Source: a virus. Taken from it: DNA of 42,591 nt. The notes under the pieces are model-generated. The model was not told where the DNA came from and did no database searches. It saw only the letters and a program-made list of their open reading frames with translations. Every line of letters starts with the position of its first letter. The stretch's first letter is position 1. Below, piece after piece: positions 31,565 through 39,306 of the stretch. The stretch lies in the IMG/VR virus record IMGVR_UViG_3300033153_006443, positions 1-42,591 of that record. One strand, written 5' to 3'. The position numbers and the translations under genes are program-made.

Positions 31565-32086
31565 ATGAGAAAATTTACCAGAGAATTGAGTTTAATCGAG
31601 GTCGGAAACCTGTTTAACATTTGCAAAATCGTTTGTGCAAAGAAAGAATCCTCTATTTCCCCTATTGATAAAATCAATATTGCGAAATTATCGAAAAAGG
31701 TAGATGCCCAATTCGAAGACGAACAGGAAAACTATAACTTTCGCGCTGAAAAAGCCAGAGAGGCGAAAAAGCCGTCTTTCCCTTTCGTCGATCAGGACAA
31801 GGGAAAGAAGATGGTCGAAATAAAGCACTCCGAACTGACAGCGATTGCACATTGCTTTCTGGAAGTGCTAAACGACAAAGAAAAATGTACCGTTGACGAT
31901 GTTGGGGACGTTTTGAATCTAGCGGACGATTCTTGCCTGAAACTGGAACGGTATCTCCTGGACAACTTCAAAGATGACGAAAATAAATTTATCAAAACCC
32001 CCGAGGATGATAATATTGCTCCGGAGGACGAGACTGTAGATCCTGAAGGCCCTATAGTTCCCGAAGATGTCGAAGAAACCGAATAA
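31565..32086 (+). CDS. Hypothetical tail-operon protein with acidic tail (173 aa)
   Basis: ATG 31565 is used because AAGGAGTGA (31548-31556) lies upstream; a GTG at 31553 would overlap that SD. The 173-residue product is helical and ends in a run of about 35 mostly acidic and proline residues (EDDNIAPEDETVDPEGP...). It has no recognised domain. Acidic tails like this can bind partner proteins during assembly. Confidence 0.65.
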   Translation: MRKFTRELSLIEVGNLFNICKIVCAKKESSISPIDKINIAKLSKKVDAQFEDEQENYNFRAEKAREAKKPSFPFVDQDKGKKMVEIKHSELTAIAHCFLEVLNDKEKCTVDDVGDVLNLADDSCLKLERYLLDNFKDDENKFIKTPEDDNIAPEDETVDPEGPIVPEDVEETE

Positions 32087-32098
32087 AAGAGGCTGATC

Positions 32099-32641
32099 AT
32101 GTATGTAGGTAAAATATTTAAAAGGGCGGCGGCACTTGTCGTCGATTTCTCGGTTGCCGATTCGGCCGGGGCCGGAGTAGCCGGGCTCACGGTAAAATTT
32201 TCAATCTTTGACGAAGATACCTCCCGCTATTGGGATAATGCGTCCAGTCAGTTCGATTCGGTTGCTGAAGTCCTGAACACCGGATCGGAAATCGGGGACG
32301 GCCTCTATGAATATGTTTTGGCGGGGGGCCTTGCTCTCGGTGGTACGGAGTTCACTGTTCACACCGAGGCAACGGACGTCGGGGCCGGGGACACCTACGA
32401 CACGGCTGAAATTTATATCCTGGATGGCAATGTTACCGGGACCGTTGACGCTAATCTTGTCGAAATTGCCGGATCCTCAACGATTGACGGAGTGAACATT
32501 GACACCTATTTCGAAAAATCCCAGGCGGTATTGTACGGCAAGGTTGTCCGGACCGGTAATCAGTATCAATTCAGGGATCAAGCCGATGGAGTCGATCTCG
32601 TCGATTATACAGTAACGGCGGCCGGCCGAACAGTGGTATAA
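32099..32641 (+). CDS. Beta-rich baseplate/tip accessory protein (180 aa)
   Basis: The N-terminal half (VDFSVADSAGAGVAGLTVKFSIFDED...DGLYEYVLAG) looks like an immunoglobulin-like or BppU-type beta domain found in phage baseplate and fibre proteins. The C-terminal half is low in complexity until a final strand pair. It ends 1 nt before the large tip gene ATG, so the two are coupled and probably assembled together. Confidence 0.5.
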   Translation: MYVGKIFKRAAALVVDFSVADSAGAGVAGLTVKFSIFDEDTSRYWDNASSQFDSVAEVLNTGSEIGDGLYEYVLAGGLALGGTEFTVHTEATDVGAGDTYDTAEIYILDGNVTGTVDANLVEIAGSSTIDGVNIDTYFEKSQAVLYGKVVRTGNQYQFRDQADGVDLVDYTVTAAGRTVV

Positions 32642-32642
32642 A

Positions 32643-35600
32643 ATGGCCGTTCTTCCCGGAGATTATGAAAGCGTAATGTCAAACGCCGTCGGGCATACCG
32701 GCGGAACGCTTCCAGACGCTACTGAAAGCCAGACCAGGGGTCACTGGGCGGGCGTTGTGGCGACCCTGGACCAGATAACCCATTATGCGGCACAAATAAA
32801 CATGTCGGACCTTTCGGGCGACACAGACGCCGCTATGGGCTTATATGCGGGCTTCTTTCGTTGGGTTACTGAAAGGCCGCTTTATGACGGCTTGACCGTG
32901 ATACCGACCGGAGACAACGAGGGGGACGTGTGGGGCGAAGGTATAATGATTGGGCGCAAACAGATTTCCCCAATCGACAGAATCGGCAATTTTAACAAGG
33001 GCGGCGATTATGCTTCCCTTTCCGGTTTTAACCTGGCTATTGACAATTCTTCCGATTATGGGGCGGTCGTCGTGGGATTTGATGACTATTTAGTCTCAAA
33101 TGGTTACGAAATCATCAACCGGCCCGTTAAAGTTTATTGCGTTATTGACGACGTTTTCTATCAAATTTGGGGCGGTGTTGTCTCAGAAACCCGTTATAAC
33201 GAGAAAGTTTTTGAATTTATCTGTAAAGACATTTTTGAGAATGCACACAAGCCGATCCCCCGCTCCGAAATTGTGCTGCAGAAGTTCCCGGATGCGGACC
33301 CGGACAGCCTGGGAAAACAGGTCCCCATTGTATTTGGAGACGTATTAAGGACAAAATTATTTAATGTTTCAGGGAAAAGTGATCCGGTTAATATTGGGGT
33401 TTCCGACCTTACACAGACGATTATTAACATCACGGCCGCCACGGAATACGATATCGACGGGGTGACGGATGGGCCTTATTTGATAATAAAAACGCCGGGA
33501 TTTGATTTCCAGGCCGATCATTTCGTCGATACCGGCGTCTATTATATCACGGTTTTTAAAGGTACAAGCCAAGGGATCCGGATAATAGGGAATGACGCCA
33601 CAACAGACCCGGGCGATCCGGATGCCACAACAAAAATCTTTCTAGGTAAAAAGCTGACTGAAACGGTTGCGGACTTTAATACAAACAACGCCTATCAGCT
33701 TGACGGGGCTGTTTTGGCTGCGGGCGTTTGGTTCTTCAGAATTTATCAATTTAATGCTACCTATCTTATTTCCGACAAAGCCGTCAATACGATTTTCAAG
33801 GATGATCTTAACAATGTCGATTTTCGCCGCTGGAATAAGGACCGATTGAGATATGATCCAATTCCCGAACTACTCGACTCTTTTGATAATTCAGAAAGCA
33901 ATCCATACGAAGCGCCAATCGTTTCAATAATAAATAATGACGTCGATATTGAGGGGGATTTCGTCCGGCTGATTCCTATTTTCCCGGAAAGCATAAAATA
34001 TAAAGGCATGTCCCACAGCCCTAGTGACGTAACCGTAACACATGACCTTGATCAAAATGAAAATACGATTTTAAGGGACAAGGATCGGACAACTTCGGTT
34101 GGCTTTGAAACGCCGCCATTAACTCCGATTAGACACGTTGCTATTTTCTATGAAATAAACTTTCCGCCGGACTTTGTTGTCGAAGACCTCGACGAACTTT
34201 ATTTATGCTTTGATATTGATATTGATTTTAGCGCGGCACCGGGCACCCCGATTTTTAACTGGGCAGTAACAAGTTATGATCAGTTTGAACAAAATTATTT
34301 TAGTGATAGCCATACCGGAAGCCTGGCACCGGCGGCCATAACCGATCCTCTAACATTTAACGGCTTGCCGAATGAATATTATAAACAGGGGGACGACGGC
34401 GGCGAAAATTCAAATTTTCAAGACGAAATAGTTGGGTCTTTCGTCTCGGACAACTTCAAATTACAAAATATTGAGAACTTTAAAGAGGCGCTTGTTTCGG
34501 GAAAAATGCTTTTAACGATTAGCATTTCGACAGGGACGTCTATTCAATTAGAATCCGCAGATATAAAACAAATCGGATTTTATGGCGGTCAAAAACTCAA
34601 TGTGATTAAGGATGACATGTTTATTAAGGTCAAGGGCGAAGAGGTCGGCGGCCTCCTGACAAATAACGTCCACCGGACCATTAAGCACATCCTGGAGACT
34701 TACGACGAAATCCCGGGCGGAGATATCGATTATGGAAACCTGGAGTCCCAGGGCACCCGAAACGAGTGGAGAGTCGGCCGGCAGCTGGAATCTAAAAAAC
34801 TTTCCTCAAAATACCTGAAAGAACTGGCTTCACAGAGTTTTGTCGGGATCTTCCCGGATCGGTATGGGAAACGGCACACAAAAAGCTTTCTGGATGACAC
34901 CGCGAACATCTGGACCCATGCAGACGATAACGGCACTATTCTTGAAGGCACAATCCGATCTTTCGTAGCAACGCCTATAAATGAGGTTTACAATGATTTT
35001 AAAATCGATTACGATTGGAATCCTGGTTTAAAACAGTTCAATAAATCGCTTTTTGTTACGAATACGGATGCCCGGACGGAAGTTGACCCCTATGCCGCGG
35101 TGTTCCCGACAGAATTTGAGTCAACGGGAGCGGATATTGATTACACGGTACCGGGAGGGCTTACAAACGTAGTAATCAGTACTACGGGGCTCGGTGGATA
35201 TGCGACGCTGGTTGTCGTCCCCGCATGGGCTGCGGTCGGCGGCAAAATCAGCTTTAAAGATGATTCGAGCAGCGCCTTTTCTTATGCAACAATTACAGCC
35301 AAAGTGGGGAGCCTTGTTTATTTTGACCTTCAAACGAAAGACGAAATTGCGCCGGATACCTATGTTGCTGGCACACTTACCAATCATGGCGGGGTTTCGA
35401 AGAAATGGACAACATGGGTCGGGGGGATTAATTCCTACAATACAGCTAAAAACTATTGGGAAATCTGTTATAATTCATGGCTGAAAACCCAGACGGTAAA
35501 TAAGCTACCGTCTACCCTGGGGAAATGTTTCTGGTTTATTGACGGCGGGGCCTTCGACGGTACCGGGAGCACAGACAACACCGCAGCCCATAAATATTTA

Positions 35601-35927
35601 GAGGCTCATATTTCATGGACGACCAGGCAAAAACACCGGGTAGCCTATTCAATACCGGTCACGCCTCAAAATATCGAGGTTGACGAACTGGATGTTGTGA
35701 AGTTCAAGGATCAGAAGTATACGAACGGGGATTTTCGTCTTGGATATATCGAAAAAGTAAAGGTAAATCCGAAATCCGATCAAATCGATCTGGAGGTTAT
35801 TCTGCAACCGGCAGGGTTTGAAAGTTATCCGCTTGACGGGAATCTAATAATAGAAACCGGGGACGCCCCGGACATAATAACGGAGAGTGGAAGCTTTCCG
35901 AATACCATCACGGAAACGGGGTTATAA
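32643..35927 (+). CDS. Large tail tip / hub protein (1094 aa)
   Basis: The longest gene encodes a 1094-residue mostly beta-rich protein. Residues ~105-230 (GRKQISPIDRIGNFNKGGDYASLSGFNLAIDNS ... FICKDIFENAHKPIP) resemble the start of phage tip/hub proteins, and the last ~150 residues (HRVAYSIPVTPQNIEVDELDVVKFKDQ...) resemble a hub-type region. It should sit at the tail end and contact the host. No enzymatic motif was seen. Confidence 0.65.
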   Translation: MAVLPGDYESVMSNAVGHTGGTLPDATESQTRGHWAGVVATLDQITHYAAQINMSDLSGDTDAAMGLYAGFFRWVTERPLYDGLTVIPTGDNEGDVWGEGIMIGRKQISPIDRIGNFNKGGDYASLSGFNLAIDNSSDYGAVVVGFDDYLVSNGYEIINRPVKVYCVIDDVFYQIWGGVVSETRYNEKVFEFICKDIFENAHKPIPRSEIVLQKFPDADPDSLGKQVPIVFGDVLRTKLFNVSGKSDPVNIGVSDLTQTIINITAATEYDIDGVTDGPYLIIKTPGFDFQADHFVDTGVYYITVFKGTSQGIRIIGNDATTDPGDPDATTKIFLGKKLTETVADFNTNNAYQLDGAVLAAGVWFFRIYQFNATYLISDKAVNTIFKDDLNNVDFRRWNKDRLRYDPIPELLDSFDNSESNPYEAPIVSIINNDVDIEGDFVRLIPIFPESIKYKGMSHSPSDVTVTHDLDQNENTILRDKDRTTSVGFETPPLTPIRHVAIFYEINFPPDFVVEDLDELYLCFDIDIDFSAAPGTPIFNWAVTSYDQFEQNYFSDSHTGSLAPAAITDPLTFNGLPNEYYKQGDDGGENSNFQDEIVGSFVSDNFKLQNIENFKEALVSGKMLLTISISTGTSIQLESADIKQIGFYGGQKLNVIKDDMFIKVKGEEVGGLLTNNVHRTIKHILETYDEIPGGDIDYGNLESQGTRNEWRVGRQLESKKLSSKYLKELASQSFVGIFPDRYGKRHTKSFLDDTANIWTHADDNGTILEGTIRSFVATPINEVYNDFKIDYDWNPGLKQFNKSLFVTNTDARTEVDPYAAVFPTEFESTGADIDYTVPGGLTNVVISTTGLGGYATLVVVPAWAAVGGKISFKDDSSSAFSYATITAKVGSLVYFDLQTKDEIAPDTYVAGTLTNHGGVSKKWTTWVGGINSYNTAKNYWEICYNSWLKTQTVNKLPSTLGKCFWFIDGGAFDGTGSTDNTAAHKYLEAHISWTTRQKHRVAYSIPVTPQNIEVDELDVVKFKDQKYTNGDFRLGYIEKVKVNPKSDQIDLEVILQPAGFESYPLDGNLIIETGDAPDIITESGSFPNTITETGL

Positions 35928-36529
35928 TGGCTAATGATAATATTGATATCATCCGAGTTCAGGTTTTAGAATCCGCAATTGTCGCAGCCCTTCGCACTGG
36001 TCAATTAGGATTTACTACAGACGGGAACCGGCTTTCCTATAAACGCCTTTCCGATTCTGTTATGAAATACTGGTCCGACGATTCAAAACAATGCTTGCTT
36101 GCATCAAACCAGACATTAACGGGTAATAAAACATATACCGGAAACACCACTTTTAATAATGGGGTTTCGGTGAATGCGACTCTCGCGGCTCAAAAAATGT
36201 TAAGCATGACGGCCCGCGTCGATCTGGGCTTGGGATCGGCGGATCTGGCCACGGCAAGGGCTGCCCAGGACAGCATGTTAGATAATTTGCGAGTCGAAGT
36301 AGAACCGACAGTATCGGGAGTCAATGACTATTATTCTTTCAGCGCACTTTCAGACGGACAACTCCTATGGGTTTTTAATTCAACCGGATGTGTTCCCGCA
36401 AAAATAGACGCGAATCCAACGGGCGGCGTGGGAACGCGAGTATATTCCGTCGCGGCAGGCGAACAGAGTATATTTATTTATGATTCTGATCTATTGGTGC
36501 CCGCTTTCGAAGCAACGGCGACAACTTGA
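35927..36529 (+). CDS. Appendage/adsorption protein (200 aa)
   Basis: TAATG couples it to the tip gene. The N-terminus contains LRTGQLGFTTDGNRLSYKRLSD, a pattern found at the start of phage tail appendage and head-fibre proteins. The middle has a repeat-like TLTGNKTYTGNTTFNNGV segment as in beta-helical fibres, and the C-terminal half is beta-rich. It probably forms part of a host-binding appendage. Confidence 0.6.
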   Translation: MANDNIDIIRVQVLESAIVAALRTGQLGFTTDGNRLSYKRLSDSVMKYWSDDSKQCLLASNQTLTGNKTYTGNTTFNNGVSVNATLAAQKMLSMTARVDLGLGSADLATARAAQDSMLDNLRVEVEPTVSGVNDYYSFSALSDGQLLWVFNSTGCVPAKIDANPTGGVGTRVYSVAAGEQSIFIYDSDLLVPAFEATATT

Positions 36530-36942
36530 TCAGCTACACCCCGATAGGATTTATAATCCCAGAGAACCGGCAGGATGATCGGAAACGGCAGGATATTTTT
36601 AAAAACAAATTGAAAATATTAAAAATAGCCGCCGCACAACCTAAAGAAAATTATTTCATTCTACGCGATTTAGATATAATATACGGTTGGGGTATCCCGG
36701 AAATGGAATCGTATTTAAACGAAAACCCTGATTACGGTGCCGTCGCCTTATGGCCTCATGATGGCCTAATCGGCAGAAGCACCCATGTTTCGACGTCCTT
36801 CATGATGATCCGCAGGGAGGCTATAATTAATATTGAATTGACGCAGGGGCGGGGCTGTTTTTGTTGGCATTTGTGTAATTATTTATGGGATCATGGGTAT
36901 AAAACTAGATATATTGAAGGCAAGATTTTACACAAACATTAA
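36526..36942 (+). CDS. GT-A-like glycosyltransferase, short (138 aa)
   Basis: A TTG at 36526 overlaps the preceding stop as TTGA and begins a 138-residue product. It contains NYFILRDLDIIYGWGIPEM, with a DLD motif that fits a GT-A DxD site, THVSTSFMMIRREAII, and a final ILHKH, all in the order of GT2-type enzymes. It lacks the N-terminal nucleotide-binding strand of a full GT-A fold, so it may be truncated or need a partner. It could glycosylate the appendage encoded beside it. Confidence 0.5.
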   Translation: MISYTPIGFIIPENRQDDRKRQDIFKNKLKILKIAAAQPKENYFILRDLDIIYGWGIPEMESYLNENPDYGAVALWPHDGLIGRSTHVSTSFMMIRREAIINIELTQGRGCFCWHLCNYLWDHGYKTRYIEGKILHKH

Positions 36943-36958
36943 AAAGGAGTGAATTATT

Positions 36959-37255
36959 ATGGATCAAAGCGATGTAGACATGGCAGACGTCCGGCCGGTC
37001 CCCAAAAATATAGACCCTATCGCCGTTGAGGCCGTCGCTATTTGGGCGCAAATTGCCCTGGATTATAAAAGTCTTAGCGCGACTTGCGGCCTTTTGAGGG
37101 ATAAAAATAATCAGCTATTGACTCAAGTTGACAATTTCGGCAAGGAAGTCGGGGAATTGCGGGAAACCAGCGCGATCCAAAAGGTTCAAATTGGCGACTT
37201 AAGGGGCATAATAGCCGAATTAAAGAAAAAAGTACCCAAGCCAATCGGAAAGTAA
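36959..37255 (+). CDS. Coiled-coil protein ending the tail operon (98 aa)
   Basis: AAGGAGTGA (36944-36952) precedes ATG 36959. Residues ~35-90 are a heptad-like coiled coil (LRDKNNQLLTQVDNFGKEVGELRET...). No membrane segment or enzyme motif is present. It may be an assembly or anti-host factor. A strong terminator follows. Confidence 0.6.
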   Translation: MDQSDVDMADVRPVPKNIDPIAVEAVAIWAQIALDYKSLSATCGLLRDKNNQLLTQVDNFGKEVGELRETSAIQKVQIGDLRGIIAELKKKVPKPIGK

Positions 37256-37304
37256 GTATATTATAGGCTCATTTTGTGCTCCTGTTCTCCTTTCGTTCAG
37301 GCTT

Positions 37305-37343
37305 GACCCCCGGAATCTGGCTACTTTCGGGGGTCTTTTTTTT
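37305..37343 (+). terminator. Strong intrinsic terminator of the structural operon
   Basis: GACCCCCG (37305-37312) pairs perfectly with CGGGGGTC (37328-37335) around a 15-nt loop, followed by eight T (37336-37343). It ends rightward transcription of the head-tail genes and insulates the next unit, whose palindrome copy D begins at 37397. Confidence 0.9.
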
Positions 37344-37396
37344 GGCTAAAATCGCCGATTCAAATAAACTTGTAAATATATTGCTTTTCAAGTTGT

Positions 37397-37422
37397 TAAT
37401 TTATTATAATTATTTTAAATTA
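37397..37422. promoter_or_regulatory. AT-rich 26-bp palindromic element, copy D
   Basis: It matches the palindromic consensus at 24 of 26 positions and ends 26 nt before ATG 37449, directly downstream of the strong terminator. A TATAAT (37405-37410) lies inside it, with TTGCTT (37381-37386) 18 nt upstream as a possible -35. Confidence 0.7.
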
Positions 37423-37448
37423 GAGTGAAACTTAACGAAAGGCCAGAA

Positions 37449-38096
37449 ATGAGTAAAATAAAGATTGGAATAAAAACATTCGGCGGACGTGTTCTTTTTG
37501 AATATGAATCCGAAAATAACACGGCAAAGAAAACGTTGACGGAGGCCGTGAATAAAAAGGCAGACCTCACAGGTGCATACCTCAGAGGGGCAGACCTCAC
37601 AGGGGCAGACCTCACAGGGGCATACCTCAGAGGGGCAGACCTCACAGGGGCATACCTCACAGGGGCAGACCTCACAGGGGCATACCTCAGAGGGGCAGAC
37701 CTCACAGGGGCAGACCTCAGAGGGGCATACCTCAGAGGGGCAGGCCTCAGAGGGGCAGACCTCAGAGGGGCAGACCTCAGAGGGGCAGACCTCACAGGGG
37801 CAGACCTCAGAGGGGCATACCTCAGAGGGGCAGGCCTCAGAGGGGCAGACCTCAGAGGGGCAGACCGTAACGGTTACAAATTAAAGAAGACCCCCATACA
37901 ACTATTAGGGCTCAGATATTTCATAATCATTTTTGACAAACACATGGAAATAGGTTGCGAATCCCATACATTTAAGGAGTGGGAAAAATTTAAACCCAAA
38001 GATATTACCAAAATGGACGGCGCGGACGCATCCAAATTTTGGAAAAAGAACAAACCGATCCTCATGGACTTGTGCAAACAAATGGGGTCAAAATGA
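37449..38096 (+). CDS. Pentapeptide-repeat protein
   Basis: The start is ATG 37449 with GAAAGG upstream; a GTG at 37425 lacks an SD. The 215-residue protein has a ~37-residue N-terminal region, then 20 perfect A(D/Y/G)L(T/R)G repeats plus one degenerate unit (residues ~38-142), which fold as a right-handed quadrilateral beta-helix, and a C-terminal ~73-residue domain. Such helices can mimic DNA and inhibit gyrase, as in Qnr/MfpA-type proteins. The C-terminal domain is unrecognised. A plausible role is protecting phage DNA or blocking a host DNA-binding protein. Confidence 0.85.
   Translation: MSKIKIGIKTFGGRVLFEYESENNTAKKTLTEAVNKKADLTGAYLRGADLTGADLTGAYLRGADLTGAYLTGADLTGAYLRGADLTGADLRGAYLRGAGLRGADLRGADLRGADLTGADLRGAYLRGAGLRGADLRGADRNGYKLKKTPIQLLGLRYFIIIFDKHMEIGCESHTFKEWEKFKPKDITKMDGADASKFWKKNKPILMDLCKQMGSK
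37560..37874 (+). repeat. In-frame 15-bp tandem repeat array (pentapeptide-coding)
   Basis: Twenty-one tandem 15-bp units encode the pentapeptides. Most copies differ only at two or three fixed positions (GCA-GAC/TAC/GGC-CTC-ACA/AGA-GGG), far more alike than protein function requires. Such DNA can gain or lose units by slippage or recombination, altering the helix length. All six frames stay open across it, which explains several artefact ORFs. Confidence 0.9.
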
Positions 38097-38419
38097 ACAA
38101 AGAAACCCAAATCACCGGAAGCCCCATAATGGATCAAGTCCTGAACGACTTCCAGAAAGTTCACGCCGCGGCATCCACTAAGGCTATGTCAGAGCCAAAT
38201 TATTTCAAGGAATTGGGGCTTCATATTTATTTCGACTTTGAGCCATACGAAGCGCCCATTACGGACCTGGCCAAGAACTGCGGTCCCGGCCGGGATGCCT
38301 CTGTCAGTATTAACCGCATTGAGTTCAGGGGAATTGATATCACATCAAAGTTCACCCTGGCTGAAATGTATGACATAGAAACCGAAATCATGGAAACTTT
38401 AGAGGAGGAGATAGGTTAA
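38093..38419 (+). CDS. Hypothetical protein (108 aa)
   Basis: ATG 38093 overlaps the pentapeptide gene stop by ATGA; an upstream in-frame start at 38039 lies inside that gene. The 108-residue product has FKELGLHIYFDFEPYEAPITDL and an acidic helical C-terminus. No family is recognised. Translational coupling suggests it acts with the pentapeptide protein or is simply co-expressed. Confidence 0.65.
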   Translation: MNKETQITGSPIMDQVLNDFQKVHAAASTKAMSEPNYFKELGLHIYFDFEPYEAPITDLAKNCGPGRDASVSINRIEFRGIDITSKFTLAEMYDIETEIMETLEEEIG

Positions 38420-38421
38420 TC

Positions 38422-38616
38422 ATGCCAAGAAAACAGAAAACAGAATTGTCGATACGGGTTGCCCAGGCTTGTCTTGCTGGCCCCGTTGATTACATTGCCC
38501 GGAAGATGGGGATCAACCCTGTTACCCTGAACCGCATCAAGAACCATAACCACTTACCGAAACAGAAAAGGATCATAGACAGTATTGAATCTTATTTAAG
38601 GGGGGCAGGAATATGA
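38422..38616 (+). CDS. Small helix-turn-helix regulator-like protein (64 aa)
   Basis: GAGGAGG (about 38403-38409) precedes ATG 38422. The 64-residue product is basic, with VDYIARKMGINPVTLNRIKNHNHLP forming a credible helix-turn-helix (residues ~23-47). It is the size of small phage Cro-like repressors and a candidate for binding the palindromic elements, although that is only inference. It overlaps the next gene by ATGA. Confidence 0.6.
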   Translation: MPRKQKTELSIRVAQACLAGPVDYIARKMGINPVTLNRIKNHNHLPKQKRIIDSIESYLRGAGI

Positions 38617-38822
38617 CTCTTTTCGCCCTTTGTATTATCATCCTGGTTTTAGTCCTCATTAATAAAGTCGGGAAACAGCAAAAACAGATCATTACACAAG
38701 CCCGATATATGAAGGGGCTCGAAACTGAATTGCGCCTGATTAAAGCTGAAAGGTTCCTGAATGAACCTCAGGACATCGACGATATTTGCAAAAATATAGA
38801 AAACAGATTGGAGGGGGAATGA
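38613..38822 (+). CDS. N-terminally anchored small membrane protein (69 aa)
   Basis: ATG 38613 begins a 69-residue protein with one N-terminal membrane helix (LFALCIIILVLVLI, residues 3-16) and a charged, helical rest. This is the layout of an inner-membrane spanin (Rz-like) or a small anchored regulator. It lies far from the lysis-like genes, so the role is uncertain. The next ATG overlaps its stop. Confidence 0.6.
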   Translation: MTLFALCIIILVLVLINKVGKQQKQIITQARYMKGLETELRLIKAERFLNEPQDIDDICKNIENRLEGE

Positions 38823-39004
38823 TGTTCCGAAAAATATTGAGGCGTTTATTTTGCCTTCATTTGAATTGGACTCGCGGCTTCCATCCCCTTCCCTGGTTGG
38901 GTGTGGGGGAAACCTGGCGGGCTGAATATTGGCATTGTACTAAATGCGGCAAAAACAAATTATTTAGTCGCTTCGGTCCGGGTCCGATGCGGTATATCGA
39001 GTAA
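38822..39004 (+). CDS. Small zinc-site protein (60 aa)
   Basis: ATG 38822 is chosen over 38819 because GGAGG (38810-38814) lies 7 nt upstream. The 60-residue basic, tryptophan-rich protein has HCTKCGKNK, half of a zinc ribbon, with another Cys and two His near the N-terminus (FCLHLNW, FH) that could complete it. No family is recognised. Confidence 0.55.
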   Translation: MFRKILRRLFCLHLNWTRGFHPLPWLGVGETWRAEYWHCTKCGKNKLFSRFGPGPMRYIE

Positions 39005-39020
39005 CTTTTCCCTTTACAAG

Positions 39021-39046
39021 TAATTCAGAATAATTAATTTAGATTA
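39021..39046. promoter_or_regulatory. AT-rich 26-bp palindromic element, copy E
   Basis: The weakest copy, matching at 22 of 26 positions, ends 25 nt before ATG 39072. Like copies B and D it is followed by a TTTAACnGAAAGG-type leader before the start codon, so the similarity extends beyond the palindrome. Confidence 0.6.
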
Positions 39047-39071
39047 CCACCATTTAACAGAAAGGGATCTT

Positions 39072-39278
39072 ATGGCACTAAATATAAAACGGATTGTTAT
39101 TGTAAGCCACCAGGGAGTATCAGTTTGTGAAGTCGGTTCCGAGGGTGTTGATCACATCGACGACAACTCTTTAGAATACGACAATCACATTTGCAATCAG
39201 TACGATGCTTATGATAATAAGGGCAATTTGTTAAGGCAAATAATAGACTGTCCTGTTGACATAACATATTTCAAATAA
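39072..39278 (+). CDS. Small hypothetical protein behind palindrome E (68 aa)
   Basis: AAAGGG (39061-39066) precedes ATG 39072. The 68-residue product is beta-rich at the N-terminus (IKRIVIVSHQGVSVCEV) and acidic and tyrosine-rich after that. No family is recognised. As the first gene behind a palindromic element it may be early expressed. Confidence 0.6.
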   Translation: MALNIKRIVIVSHQGVSVCEVGSEGVDHIDDNSLEYDNHICNQYDAYDNKGNLLRQIIDCPVDITYFK

Positions 39279-39306
39279 TATCCACAACCAAAAGGAGTGA
39301 AAACCA

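Noticed and set aside
37415-37795. Antisense ORF across the pentapeptide array (and another frame on the plus strand, 37573-37884)
   Set aside because: A 15-bp repeat with no stop in one copy is open in every frame; the translations are simple SAPLR or GQTSQ repeats with no start signal.
37560-37874. CRISPR-like array
   Set aside because: The units are contiguous with no unique spacers and encode perfect pentapeptides, so this is a coding tandem repeat.
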